Origin: Lachnospiraceae bacterium
Lineage (GTDB): Bacteria > Bacillota > Clostridia > Lachnospirales > Lachnospiraceae
NCBI GenBank assembly: GCA_014804485.1
Contig: JAAUZT010000001.1
Location: 28,075 to 92,074, forward strand
DNA length: 64,000 bases
Direction of reading: 5' to 3'
Positions 48,525-58,313 of this stretch are shown here, piece after piece; positions within the stretch are counted from its first letter, which is position 1; the number at the start of each line of letters is the position of its first letter. The position numbers were made by a program, and so were the translations under genes. The notes under the pieces were generated by a model. That model saw nothing but the letters and a program-made list of their open reading frames with translations, did not search any database and had not been told where the DNA came from.

Positions 48525-48558
48525 AAGGCAACTAAAACTCGCATATCTTAGCTGCCTT
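48525..48558 (-). terminator. Terminator after the kinase-like gene
   Basis: AAGGCAACTAA...TTAGCTGCCTT with minus-strand TTTTTT tail. Confidence 0.65.
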
Positions 48559-48590
48559 CATGACACTGATAAAATTAGTTGAGCGGTAGT

Positions 48591-49127
48591 TCATGGATGT
48601 TCTTTCACATATTGCTGGAACTCAGGGGTTTTTGACCAGTATTTAATGCCCCAGTTTTCAAAGTTCCATTCGTCCATGTAATCATTGCACTCGAAATCAA
48701 TATAATATATTTCTCCATTCTGTACCACAAAGTTTGTCGGGAAATAATCTATATTTGTATGGGCGGCATATAGCAAAACACACATACTCCGCAACTGATC
48801 AACATAGACGGATTTCATCTTATCTTGCAGAATCAACTCGTAAATGGTATCGCCGTCAATAAACTCTTTCAAAATGCGTTCATTTTTTATATCAACATCT
48901 ATCATAGCAGGAATTTTTATCCCGATTTCTTTTAGCCGATTATAGTCGTTTAATTCTGCCTCAATCTTATTCCCAAACTGGTAATAATCACAGGGTTCAT
49001 GGTGAATTTGCTTGAGAACGTATTTTTGAGTTCCGTCGCTTGCCAGATAAGAATATCCGCCTTTTCCCTTTCCTAATAACTTAAGTATTTCGTACTCTTT
49101 TTCATTTACAAGCATTTTCTTGTCCAT
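48591..49127 (-). CDS. Small protein-kinase-like/phosphotransferase protein
   Basis: LLGKGKGGYSYLASDGTQKYVLKQI (Gly loop, Lys), AHTNIDYFPTNFVVQNGEIYYIDFE (catalytic/DFG-like region). Confidence 0.7.
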   Translation of the reverse strand: MDKKMLVNEKEYEILKLLGKGKGGYSYLASDGTQKYVLKQIHHEPCDYYQFGNKIEAELNDYNRLKEIGIKIPAMIDVDIKNERILKEFIDGDTIYELILQDKMKSVYVDQLRSMCVLLYAAHTNIDYFPTNFVVQNGEIYYIDFECNDYMDEWNFENWGIKYWSKTPEFQQYVKEHP

Positions 49128-49171
49128 AATTGCCACCTATCTATCACCTTTTCCATAAATCAGAAGTGGTC

Positions 49172-49360
49172 TTAAAGAACGCTGACTAATATAACTATAA
49201 TAATTACAAAGATAATATTAAATATCCATGTCCACTTATTTCCTAAATTCATTGTATAGCCAAACCCACTTTGTGGTCTCTTGATCATTACTCTTTTATC
49301 TTCTCTGTTGAAATATAGTCTTCCAGTTAACCAGCCATCACCTCTATTGCTTGATTTCAT
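49172..49360 (-). CDS. Small membrane protein, DUF5808-like
   Basis: GRLYFNREDKRVMIKRPQSGFGYTMNLGNKWTWIFNIIFVIIIVILVSVL. Confidence 0.5.
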   Translation of the reverse strand: MKSSNRGDGWLTGRLYFNREDKRVMIKRPQSGFGYTMNLGNKWTWIFNIIFVIIIVILVSVL

Positions 49361-49473
49361 AAAATTCTCCTTTGCAGCTTTCGATTGAACAGCGCATTCT
49401 CTTTAAATACTAAATTCCGCCGTATACGCATAATCTGTATAATCCCCGGTTCCCCTAAAATCCGTAACAGTTT

Positions 49474-50145
49474 TTACAATACGGTATCTGCATCTTTTAT
49501 AGAGATCAGTGTTCCATAGTGCGGCGCTGGCTCTGTAAAACCACCAGAACAAGTAATAAGCACTTCCGCATCTATCTTTAACATCCAATCTTCTTCGCCT
49601 TCTGGCAATTCAAAAAATACCGCTTCATACGGAATTACCTCTTCATCCAGCGTCTTTACACAAATCACAGGCACTAATGACTCAACCGTATGGTCAATGA
49701 TTATCCCGGTAAAGGTAATGGTATTTTCATTAGAAAATGGAGTGCCTAAATACCATTCGTTCTTATATAAAACCGCTATTCCGCCCTCCACCTGTGCATA
49801 TGGCATTCCCAATTCAGGATTAAAATTAGTCTCTCCGTTATTTTCTGGAAAAGTACCTGTATATGACTCTGTATATCCAATAATCGCACTTTCATCAACT
49901 TCTGCGGGCATAGGATCGCCCTCCAAAAGATAGATCGTGTCATTTACCATAATCGCTGCCGGATAGTCTGCAACACCATCTGTTGATATATTTTCCTCTG
50001 TATCTGCCTGTTCGTCATTTTCCACAAACGTTATCTTTATTTGATTGTCAGCTCCAGCGGAATCTTCTGTACTGTTTGAAGCTCCACACCCCGCCATCAG
50101 TAAAACACATACAATTACCATAATAAATGCTATTCGTTTTCTCAT
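49474..50145 (-). CDS. Hypothetical lipoprotein
   Basis: MRKRIAFIMVIVCVLLMAGCGASNS lipobox; RBS AAGGAGACAGC. Confidence 0.7.
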   Translation of the reverse strand: MRKRIAFIMVIVCVLLMAGCGASNSTEDSAGADNQIKITFVENDEQADTEENISTDGVADYPAAIMVNDTIYLLEGDPMPAEVDESAIIGYTESYTGTFPENNGETNFNPELGMPYAQVEGGIAVLYKNEWYLGTPFSNENTITFTGIIIDHTVESLVPVICVKTLDEEVIPYEAVFFELPEGEEDWMLKIDAEVLITCSGGFTEPAPHYGTLISIKDADTVL

Positions 50146-50163
50146 GCTGTCTCCTTACATCCA

Positions 50164-50502
50164 TCATGAAATCCCCTTCAGCTTTTCAAGAAAAGCCACA
50201 TAAAATGCCCTTTCTTTCATAATCTCTTGCTGCACCTCTATACTTTTTGTTGGCGAGCTGGGAAGCGGGTGATCTATATCATATAACGCCTTTTCCGCAA
50301 CCCTGATGGCTACCTGGGTAATCTCCGTATCCATTATCTCAGTACTATCGGTTTCAAACAGTTTTTTGGAAAATGAGAAGCCCAGCAATTTGTCGGCCTC
50401 ATCAAAAACCGCTTTTGCCACCGGGCATGTATTGTATAATTCTTTTCCCATTCCCCAGGCCTGTGTACCCTGCCCGGGAAATAAAACAGCTGTTTTCTTC
50501 AT
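50164..50502 (-). pseudogene. Truncated FabD-like (malonyl-CoA:ACP transacylase) N-terminus joined to an unrelated tail
   Basis: KKTAVLFPGQGTQAWGMGKELY...EADKLLGFSFSKKLFE...IMDTEITQVAI then tail; GHSLGE active-site region absent. Confidence 0.6.
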
Positions 50503-50516
50503 ATTATACGTTCCTA

Positions 50517-52313
50517 TTAAGCATTCTGATTTTCATACCACTGTGCCTGTGACATGAACAAAACATAATATGTGCCTTTTTTATTAATCAGCTCATCATG
50601 GGTTCCGATTTCTGCAACACGGCCATCTTCCATAACAACGATTCTGTCTGCAATTCGGGCACTTCCGAGTCTGTGAGTTACAAGCACCGTTGTTCTTTCA
50701 TCGGATATCTCTTTGAACTTCTTATATATCTTTGTCTCCTCAATGGGATCGATTGCTGCAGTAGGCTCGTCCAACACGATTACCTTACTGTCTCTGTTGA
50801 TACCTCTTGCAATAGATACCCTCTGCCACTGTCCGCCTGAAAGGTCGACGCCGTCAAACTCACGGGAAAGCATTGTTTCCAAACCGTCGGGATAAGACTG
50901 TGATTCAATATCCACATCTGCTTTCTTTAAGGTTTCCAGCAGAGTTCCGTCTTCCCTTTCCATATCAAGATTGCTAATCATAACATTTTCACGAAGAGTC
51001 ATCTGATATTTCTGGAATTTCTGGAATACACCGGACATAAGTCCGTAAAGGCTCGATGACTTAATATCCTTTGTGGGTATACCGTCTATTGTTACACTGC
51101 CACCAGTGGGCTGATATATACCTGTAATCAGTCTCACGAGAGTTGATTTTCCGGCTCCGTTATGTCCCACAATTGCAATGGTTTCACCCTTGTTAATTGT
51201 CAGATTAACATCTGTCAGAGATTCCTCTTTTGCTCCCGGATATGTAAAGGAAACATTCTTAAGTTCAATCTTTTCACAGAAATCATTTACCTTTGTTTCA
51301 CCGTCTCTTTCGGGCATATCTATGAAATCAAGAAGGTTGTTGATTGAACCGCTGTTTTTACCTATATCGCCCACAAGATTAATCATTTCTCCGACCATTT
51401 CCTGCAGCTTTACGATTGCCGTGAATATTGCGGCAAATGTACCCGCCGTAATATCACCTATAAGCAATGCTTTAACAAAAAGCAGAAGGACAACCAGATA
51501 ACCCGCAAGGCCTATTCCTTTTCCCGCAAGATCAAACAGACAGGCTCTCTTTGCCACCTTAAGGCTTTTCTTATTCAGAACAACCATTGTGTCATAATAA
51601 AGCTTCTTAAAATAGTTCGTTACGCCCAGGATTCTCGTTTCCTTGAAATATTCCTTGGAGCAGATGGTGCTCTCATAATAATCATAGTATCTTCTCAGCG
51701 GAGCAATCTCATCCTCAAGATTAGCGTACATACTTACCTGCACAAGCTTTGTCAGAAGACAGGGCATCATGGAAATAACAATTACTATTGCCAGAATCGG
51801 CTTAATAGTAAAAATCCATATTCCCATAAACAGCACATAGGGCAGGAAAAATGCCATCATCATGATAAATGAAAATACCATGTTGAAGATATTATTGATT
51901 CCCATCTCGGCCTTGTTGATGCTGTCCAGAGTTGACGCATTTTCATATTCGATGGCTCCAATTTTAGATATCTTAAGATGAACCTTCTGCATCAATTTTC
52001 CGATAACCTTCTGGTTAAATGGCAGATACAGGAAATTGTTAAGTGCGTTAACAAGCTCTGCCAGAATAATAACCACGCCGTACACAATAAGAGAAATGTA
52101 TATGGTCTTTATGCTTCCGCCTGTATTTATTACTTCACTGGTGGTATCATAAAACTTCTGCAGAAACAAAATCTTTACTGCCCATGACAAGCCATGGAGT
52201 ATTGTAATTACAATGAACAATCCAAAAAAGACGGGTGTTGCCTTAAATACAAGAGGCGTTATTCTCTTAAGTATCTTAATGGGACTTATTTTCTTTTCAC
52301 TCATTGATACCAC
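50517..52313 (-). CDS. ABC transporter, fused permease/ATPase
   Basis: GHNGAGKSTLVRLITGIYQPTGG, DLSGGQWQRVSIARGI, VIVLDEPTAAIDP. Confidence 0.92.
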   Translation of the reverse strand: MVSMSEKKISPIKILKRITPLVFKATPVFFGLFIVITILHGLSWAVKILFLQKFYDTTSEVINTGGSIKTIYISLIVYGVVIILAELVNALNNFLYLPFNQKVIGKLMQKVHLKISKIGAIEYENASTLDSINKAEMGINNIFNMVFSFIMMMAFFLPYVLFMGIWIFTIKPILAIVIVISMMPCLLTKLVQVSMYANLEDEIAPLRRYYDYYESTICSKEYFKETRILGVTNYFKKLYYDTMVVLNKKSLKVAKRACLFDLAGKGIGLAGYLVVLLLFVKALLIGDITAGTFAAIFTAIVKLQEMVGEMINLVGDIGKNSGSINNLLDFIDMPERDGETKVNDFCEKIELKNVSFTYPGAKEESLTDVNLTINKGETIAIVGHNGAGKSTLVRLITGIYQPTGGSVTIDGIPTKDIKSSSLYGLMSGVFQKFQKYQMTLRENVMISNLDMEREDGTLLETLKKADVDIESQSYPDGLETMLSREFDGVDLSGGQWQRVSIARGINRDSKVIVLDEPTAAIDPIEETKIYKKFKEISDERTTVLVTHRLGSARIADRIVVMEDGRVAEIGTHDELINKKGTYYVLFMSQAQWYENQNA

Positions 52314-54163
52314 CTCCTCTGACTGTCATACATCGTATAGTAAAGCTGCTTTGCAGCCATTAGCTCATTATGCGTTCCCTGTTCCTCTACATGTCCGTTA
52401 TCAATTACGTAAATGTAGTCTGCCAGCTTAACCGAGCTCAGTCTGTGACTGAAGAACAATGTGGTTCTTCCTTCACAAAGCTTTGCAAATTCACTATAAA
52501 GGTTACTTTCCGCAATGGGATCCAAAGCGGCTGTGGGTTCATCCAGTACACGAATCGGTGCTTCACTTACAAAGCATCTTGCAAGGGCGATTCTCTGCCA
52601 TTCACCGCCGGAAAGATCCTTGCCTTCTTGTGCCAGCTTACCCAGCAATGTATCCTTACCATCCTCAAGGCCTTCAATAACAGAGTCCAGTTTAAGGGCA
52701 GTTATGGCATTGTTGATTGCTTCATCATCCGCTCCGCCAACGCATCCTATGGCGATATTATCCCAGATTGAAATTGAATACCTTGCAAAGTCCTGATAAA
52801 CAACTGAATAAAAGGCTTTAAGCTGAGCTGCCGTATATTCTCTAAGGTCTCTTCCGTTAATAAGTATCCTGCCCTCATAATCCTGATAAAGACCTGTCAG
52901 AAGTTTGGCAATGGTACTCTTTCCCGCTCCGTTTGCTCCAACGAAGGCATAATGCCTGCCGGCTTCTATCTTCATGTTCATATCCTTAAGAATATAGGTT
53001 TCCGTACCGGGATATTTGAAGGTTACATTCCTGAATTCCAAAGACTTAAATTCTATACCGCCTTCAGGCACGGCATCCGCATTATCATACTGTTCAAATG
53101 CTGCAAACTTTGTAATCTCCTTAAGGTATTCGATATGTGTGGATACAGCCTCGATTAATCTTGTGAGTGACCATGACATGGTGTGTACAAGATCAAAGGT
53201 TGCATTTATCAGTGAAAAGAACATACCGATTGTAATAATTCCCGTTGCAACAGGGTTGATAAGCATTGCTGCAATAAAGGTACATAGAAATGCTGTTATC
53301 ATACTTCCGGATTTAAGCTTTACAAACCATTTGGCACGTGTTCTTGTTTCCATTTTTCTGGAAATCTCATACTGCTCAAACCACTTGTCATTAAGCTTTT
53401 CGTTATATCCGAATACCGTTCTCTCATCAACATTTTCTCTTCCCATCATTACGGTAGTGAGATATTTGTATTTTCTCTGATATTTGGTAATCTCTTTATT
53501 GGCCTCATAGGTTGCCTTTCCGCTTATGAACGAAAGATAGAGAAGCGGTATGGCAACAGCTATAATAATCAGTGCAACCCAGGCAATCTGTGTAATAAGG
53601 ACAATAAGAAGTCCCGCAATTGTCATAAACAACGATATCAGATTGACTATATTTGTAAAGCCGTCGATAAACTTATGCTCCATTGTGTCGGCAACACGGT
53701 TCATTAAATCCATACTGTCCGTATTTTCAACATACTTAAACTCAATCTTTGAACATTTTTCAACATATGCGCCCTTAAGACTGACCCTCATATCCATCTC
53801 GATTTTGTTGGCAAGATATGCCTTTATGGGCTCAACAAGCCATTGATATGCTATAATCCCGATAACAATCGCCAGTGAAATATATACCGCTCTTTTTGTT
53901 GCGGAGCCGTCTATAAGTCCCAGCGCATTATCAATAAATCTTGCATTAATAATAACCTGGTAGGTTGGCAGAATTGCAACAGCAAGAGACAGAATCAAAT
54001 ACAATATCGTACACACAGGTGAACTGATTATAGAAAATCTCAGGGAATCCAAATATGTATACTTTTTCTTCTCAAAACGTACTTTCTTCATTTTCCTCCT
54101 CCTTGATCCTGTTCTTAAAATCCGTTTTTCAATTGCAAAGGGCAGAAATATTATATTTTGCAT
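52301..54163 (-). CDS. ABC transporter, fused permease/ATPase
   Basis: GANGAGKSTIAKLLTGLYQDYEG, DLSGGEWQRIALARCF, IRVLDEPTAALDP; overlaps the partner gene. Start may be the internal MKKVRFEKKK. Confidence 0.92.
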   Translation of the reverse strand: MQNIIFLPFAIEKRILRTGSRRRKMKKVRFEKKKYTYLDSLRFSIISSPVCTILYLILSLAVAILPTYQVIINARFIDNALGLIDGSATKRAVYISLAIVIGIIAYQWLVEPIKAYLANKIEMDMRVSLKGAYVEKCSKIEFKYVENTDSMDLMNRVADTMEHKFIDGFTNIVNLISLFMTIAGLLIVLITQIAWVALIIIAVAIPLLYLSFISGKATYEANKEITKYQRKYKYLTTVMMGRENVDERTVFGYNEKLNDKWFEQYEISRKMETRTRAKWFVKLKSGSMITAFLCTFIAAMLINPVATGIITIGMFFSLINATFDLVHTMSWSLTRLIEAVSTHIEYLKEITKFAAFEQYDNADAVPEGGIEFKSLEFRNVTFKYPGTETYILKDMNMKIEAGRHYAFVGANGAGKSTIAKLLTGLYQDYEGRILINGRDLREYTAAQLKAFYSVVYQDFARYSISIWDNIAIGCVGGADDEAINNAITALKLDSVIEGLEDGKDTLLGKLAQEGKDLSGGEWQRIALARCFVSEAPIRVLDEPTAALDPIAESNLYSEFAKLCEGRTTLFFSHRLSSVKLADYIYVIDNGHVEEQGTHNELMAAKQLYYTMYDSQRRWYQ

Positions 54164-54412
54164 TTTTTGTTCCTTATATCTCCCTTCGAATCAAAATATG
54201 CATTTTATAATTATACAATATATCGGAAACTTTTGCATCCCAGATATAGATGATATTCCCGACTTACAGATTTTTTCCCCGAAAGACAGATAAAAGACCG
54301 GGAAAAGTACTTGACAGATAATTATCTACTTTTTTACCTGTTCTACATTACCGGCTGTCCTTTGAAAAGTAACATTCAAACGTAGGATTTAATGTTTATC
54401 ATTAATTAATTA

Positions 54413-54441
54413 TTGATATATTTTAAATTATGTACTAAAAT
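54413..54441 (+). promoter_or_regulatory. Putative sigma-A promoter for the DUF2975/HTH pair
   Basis: TTGATA - 17 bp - TAAAAT followed by AAGGAGGTGATC and GTG start. Confidence 0.5.
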
Positions 54442-54463
54442 AGGCATAAGGAGGTGATCAATT

Positions 54464-55087
54464 GTGAAATACATTCAGAAGCTCGCAAGTGAACAGTTTG
54501 CAAAATCTGCCGCCCGGCTAATGAAATATGTCTGCTATTTTGTGATTTTCTTCTTTATTCTGTGCACTGTTCTCAGCTTTATGGGGCGTCAAACCTTTTT
54601 CCTGCATACAAAAATGGGAATCCTTGAACGGGCAATCTACGCGGAGGGAAAATACGATGTCACTCGAGACATGACCGTCACTATGGGTGATGATATCCAT
54701 GTGTGGACGAATGCAAATGATCAGATCGATTCGATTGTGCAGATAGGGCTTTCTTTTATGTACGCGCTCCAAACAGTTCCCATGATTTTTGCATATTATT
54801 TTTTGAGCCGTGTGTTTTCCAATATCCATAAAGGGCAAATTTTTACACAGCAAAACTCTTTGTACCTGCTTTATTATGGTGTGCTCCAATTTTCAGTGGC
54901 TGTTTTTGTTCCGTTTATCAAGCTGTTGATTTGTAAGCTCATCAATCTTGTATCTGAGAGCCGGATATCCATTGCTACAGGGCAGGCGGTGTTTCAGATG
55001 CTTCTTCCCAGTATCGCTTTTATTGTGGCTGCATACATCATTCATTACGGAGTGCATTTGCAGGACGAGGTGGATCATACGTTATGA
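54464..55087 (+). CDS. DUF2975-type membrane protein
   Basis: Four-TM protein overlapping a YozG-like HTH gene by 4 nt, the usual pairing. Confidence 0.7.
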   Translation: MKYIQKLASEQFAKSAARLMKYVCYFVIFFFILCTVLSFMGRQTFFLHTKMGILERAIYAEGKYDVTRDMTVTMGDDIHVWTNANDQIDSIVQIGLSFMYALQTVPMIFAYYFLSRVFSNIHKGQIFTQQNSLYLLYYGVLQFSVAVFVPFIKLLICKLINLVSESRISIATGQAVFQMLLPSIAFIVAAYIIHYGVHLQDEVDHTL

Positions 55088-55302
55088 TTATTATACGACT
55101 TGACAGGGTGTTGGCGGACAGAAAAATGCGGCTGAATGATTTGGCGGTGCGTGTTGGAATATCGAATGTCAATCTCTCTTACCTGAAAACAGGAAAAGTA
55201 AGAGCGGTTCGGTTCAGTACGTTAGACGCGATCTGCAAGGCTTTGAAGTGCCAGCCGGGGGATATACTTGAATATGTTGAGGATACCGAGGATGAAGAAT
55301 AA
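55084..55302 (+). CDS. YozG-like XRE-family HTH regulator
   Basis: MIIIRLDRVLADRKMRLNDLAVRVGISNVNLSYLKTGKVRAVRFSTLDAICKALKCQPGDILEY. Confidence 0.85.
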   Translation: MIIIRLDRVLADRKMRLNDLAVRVGISNVNLSYLKTGKVRAVRFSTLDAICKALKCQPGDILEYVEDTEDEE

Positions 55303-55416
55303 AAAAGCAGTACCAAAGATGGGGTGGCACTTTCGCGGTGCCGCTCTCTTTTTATTCACGGCGGCATCCGCATAACAGGCTTGCTGTCAAGCTGAACATG
55401 GTGCGACAAACAATTT

Positions 55417-55854
55417 CTAAATGGAAGAAAGAATTTTTGCAACCAATATTTTCCCTGTTTCTATGTCTAACTCAATCAAATGATCTTCAATTTCAACGCC
55501 TAAGCGTTCATATAAGCTTTCATGTAATCCATGTTCCCTGGCCCTTTCCAGATTATCTGTAAATCGCTCAAACGAAGAAATCCAAATCCTACAAGGGTAT
55601 GTTTCTCCATATCGATAGCTGAACCACAAATCTTTTCCCTTATCATCTACAAATATATAAGCATATTTATCATTTTGAAGATATCCTTCAGAAATAGACA
55701 GACAGTAGTACCATGCCGAAGCATCAGTCCATTCATCTCCGCACATCATATCCAAAGCCTTTCTTGCAGATTTATAATTCTGTGTCTCATCAATCGGTTT
55801 CATGAAGTCTGTGCCTTCATCTGTTTTCATTTCCTCTGACTCATATTCCTCCAT
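55417..55854 (-). CDS. Hypothetical protein
   Basis: Coding-like ORF, acidic (SARKALDMMCGDEWTDASAWYYCLSISEGYLQNDKYAYIFVDDKGKDLWFSYRYG). Confidence 0.5.
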   Translation of the reverse strand: MEEYESEEMKTDEGTDFMKPIDETQNYKSARKALDMMCGDEWTDASAWYYCLSISEGYLQNDKYAYIFVDDKGKDLWFSYRYGETYPCRIWISSFERFTDNLERAREHGLHESLYERLGVEIEDHLIELDIETGKILVAKILSSI

Positions 55855-55890
55855 CCGAAAGTCACCGCGCGTTTTTTGGGGGGAAAAATA

Positions 55891-56246
55891 CTATGGCAAT
55901 ACATTGATAAACTTCGCCGAAAAGGTATCCCTCACCCCTTTTTCGTTTACGGCCGGAATCAGCGACACCATGAAGCAGATGCAGACCTTTCTTCCTAATT
56001 GGATGATTTCCTCAGTGCTTTCCATCTCAATCCATTCTTCCCCTGACAGACGATCGGAATGCCACCAAATATCCCCTTCATCCTCCAAAGAAATTCCCCA
56101 GACTCCGATACCTCTGGTAATCTCTCACCGCATCCGGTCATCATAAGCGCAGCAATGCTAATCATTACGCATAAAGACCGTACCTTATTCTTTTCCGCCA
56201 AACCAGCTTTCCATAACTTCTTTATCTTTCTCCACAACATAGCCAC
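55891..56246 (-). pseudogene. Frameshifted small lipoprotein gene
   Basis: NKVRSLCVMISIAALMMTGCGERLPEVSESG in one frame continues as VWGISLEDEGDIWWHSDRLSGEEWIEMESTEEIIQLGRKV in another. Confidence 0.55.
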
Positions 56247-56546
56247 TTCCTCCTGATCTGTTCTCCAAATTGATGCTTTTTTGAAAATAATTGTTAGTCA
56301 AGAAAAAAAGAAGTTTTTTTACATCTAAAATAAATAAAATTCAAACCCTGAAAGTTTTTTCCTCTCTCTGCGATTTAATAGATAGAATGCAGATTATGAT
56401 GCTACACAAGGAATGGAGGATTTCTATGAAACGAAAAAAACAGACGTAAGGAACTGCAAAGTTCATCCGGAACCGGCGGCCGCTCTATCTGGATGGAAAC
56501 ATGAAATAATGATATGCTTATGAAAGAAGAATGAAAGGAAAAGCTT

Positions 56547-57101
56547 ATGAAAGATACCGAAATCATTACTTTGCTCTGGCAACGCAGGGAATCCGCTTTG
56601 GATGAGATCCTGCGCCAGTATGGCAAACTGCTGAAAAATTTTGCAGGGCGAATCCTTCCCACGGCGCAGGATGCCGAGGAATGCGTCAATGATACCCTGC
56701 TGGACATCTGGAATACCGTTCCCCCAAAACATCCCGCATCGATTGCTTCCTATGCCGTCATGCTGACCAGACGGCGATCCATAGACCGTCTCCGCCGCCT
56801 GACAGCCAGTAAACGGGGCGGTGGTGTCTATTTCGTCGCTCTGGATGAACTGGAGGACTGCATTCCCGGAGACACCGCATTTGATGAAGATGCCGATGAA
56901 CTTCGACAGGCCATAAACGGTTTCCTCGCCGGACTGTCCGCCGAGGACCGAATCCTCTTCATGGGCCGCTACTTTGCTCTTGAATCAATAGAATCACTGG
57001 CAGAAAGCCACCGGGTGACAAAAAACACGATAAATATCCGCCTCTCCAGAATGCGGAAGAAGCTGAAAAATCATCTGACAGAAAGGGGAATTTTCATATG
57101 A
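56547..57101 (+). CDS. ECF-type RNA polymerase sigma factor
   Basis: MKDTEIITLLWQRRESALDEILRQYGKLLKNFAGRILPTAQDAEECVNDTLLDIWNTVPP; sigma region 4 at C-terminus. Confidence 0.9.
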   Translation: MKDTEIITLLWQRRESALDEILRQYGKLLKNFAGRILPTAQDAEECVNDTLLDIWNTVPPKHPASIASYAVMLTRRRSIDRLRRLTASKRGGGVYFVALDELEDCIPGDTAFDEDADELRQAINGFLAGLSAEDRILFMGRYFALESIESLAESHRVTKNTINIRLSRMRKKLKNHLTERGIFI

Positions 57102-58108
57102 GTGATAAAATGAACGAACATCTGCTGAATATCATGGGAAGTGTGGATGAAGAGTACATACAGGAATATATCGACGCACAGGCCAAAACACATAAATCCC
57201 GACGAACCAAAATGCGTTTCAGCGTCGCACTGGCTGCAGCCATGGTACTTCTCCTCGGCACGATCAGTCTCGCTGCCGCCCCGGTAATCGGCCACTTCCT
57301 TGCCAATCGGGCAAACGCAAACCGCATCGTCATCCAGAATTTTGGCGATATTGAAGTTGCCTATGCTGTCAGCATAGATGACACGCAGGAATGCAACGGA
57401 GTAGTCGGTACGCTGCACAACGCAGTAGTGGAGGATCACCGTATCCTGCTGCACTACACCTTTGACTGGAGCGGTCTGGATGAGGCCAGAGACGGCTCTT
57501 TCCACTCCTATTTCCTGCCATGGTTTTTCTACATTAAAGAAGGCAACACGGTGCTCTGCCAGTCAGAATACATGGAAGGACTCTATGTGGAGAGTTATGA
57601 TATAGATGACACGAAGGCGACCTACCTATATTGCATTGATCTGAACGATACGGAGGGCCAGGACCTGATGGGAAAAGAACTGACTGTCCAGTTGCTCTAT
57701 GAACAGGGCGGAGAAGGTTTTACCAGCACCTTTACCCCCACATCCTGCTTTACGGACAGGAGTTGGGACATCGGCAAAACTTATTCATTTGATGAGCACA
57801 GAATCTCGCTGGAGCGAATTGAGGAATCTGCCCTTTATGTGACACTGTTCATCGACTGCAGTACCATCGGGCACAACGAGGATGATTATCGGTTCGTCCT
57901 GTCTGATGAGCTGGGCAATGATTATACCGCCTATCCGAACAGGGACGATGACACATACGGATACTGGTTCATCAAGCCGGAAAAGGTGGGCACACAGTTG
58001 ACCCTGAAAGTAATCCGCAGCAACATGGAAACAGACCCCTATGGCGCAATCATTGACGACAGTTACGACGTGTTATATGAGATTCCCATTTCACTGAAGA
58101 ATTCCTGA
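57098..58108 (+). CDS. DUF4179-type membrane protein, probable anti-sigma partner
   Basis: Overlaps the sigma gene by 4 nt; single TM (FSVALAAAMVLLLGTISLAAAPVIGHFL) and extracellular domain. Confidence 0.75.
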   Translation: MSDKMNEHLLNIMGSVDEEYIQEYIDAQAKTHKSRRTKMRFSVALAAAMVLLLGTISLAAAPVIGHFLANRANANRIVIQNFGDIEVAYAVSIDDTQECNGVVGTLHNAVVEDHRILLHYTFDWSGLDEARDGSFHSYFLPWFFYIKEGNTVLCQSEYMEGLYVESYDIDDTKATYLYCIDLNDTEGQDLMGKELTVQLLYEQGGEGFTSTFTPTSCFTDRSWDIGKTYSFDEHRISLERIEESALYVTLFIDCSTIGHNEDDYRFVLSDELGNDYTAYPNRDDDTYGYWFIKPEKVGTQLTLKVIRSNMETDPYGAIIDDSYDVLYEIPISLKNS

Positions 58109-58126
58109 ACTTTCACAGGAAGCATC

Positions 58127-58164
58127 GAACCCCTTAGAGCCCCCAAACGAGGCTAAGGGGGTTC
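58127..58164 (+). terminator. Terminator-like stem-loop after the sigma/anti-sigma operon
   Basis: GAACCCCTTAGAGCC...GGCTAAGGGGGTTC. Confidence 0.6.
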
Positions 58165-58313
58165 GGCTTCCTCTAATCGGTGCACTTTAATAGATATCTT
58201 TTTGCCGTCCGGACGGGCGCAGATAAACCAAAAACCAAACATTTTTTCGGTTACCCGCATTTTTATTTCGAGTAATATTGACTTCCCACATCACTGCTTA
58301 TTACACACCCCTA

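Noticed and set aside
53016-53480. Plus-strand 154-aa ORF opposite the ABC gene
   Set aside because: Antisense shadow ORF.
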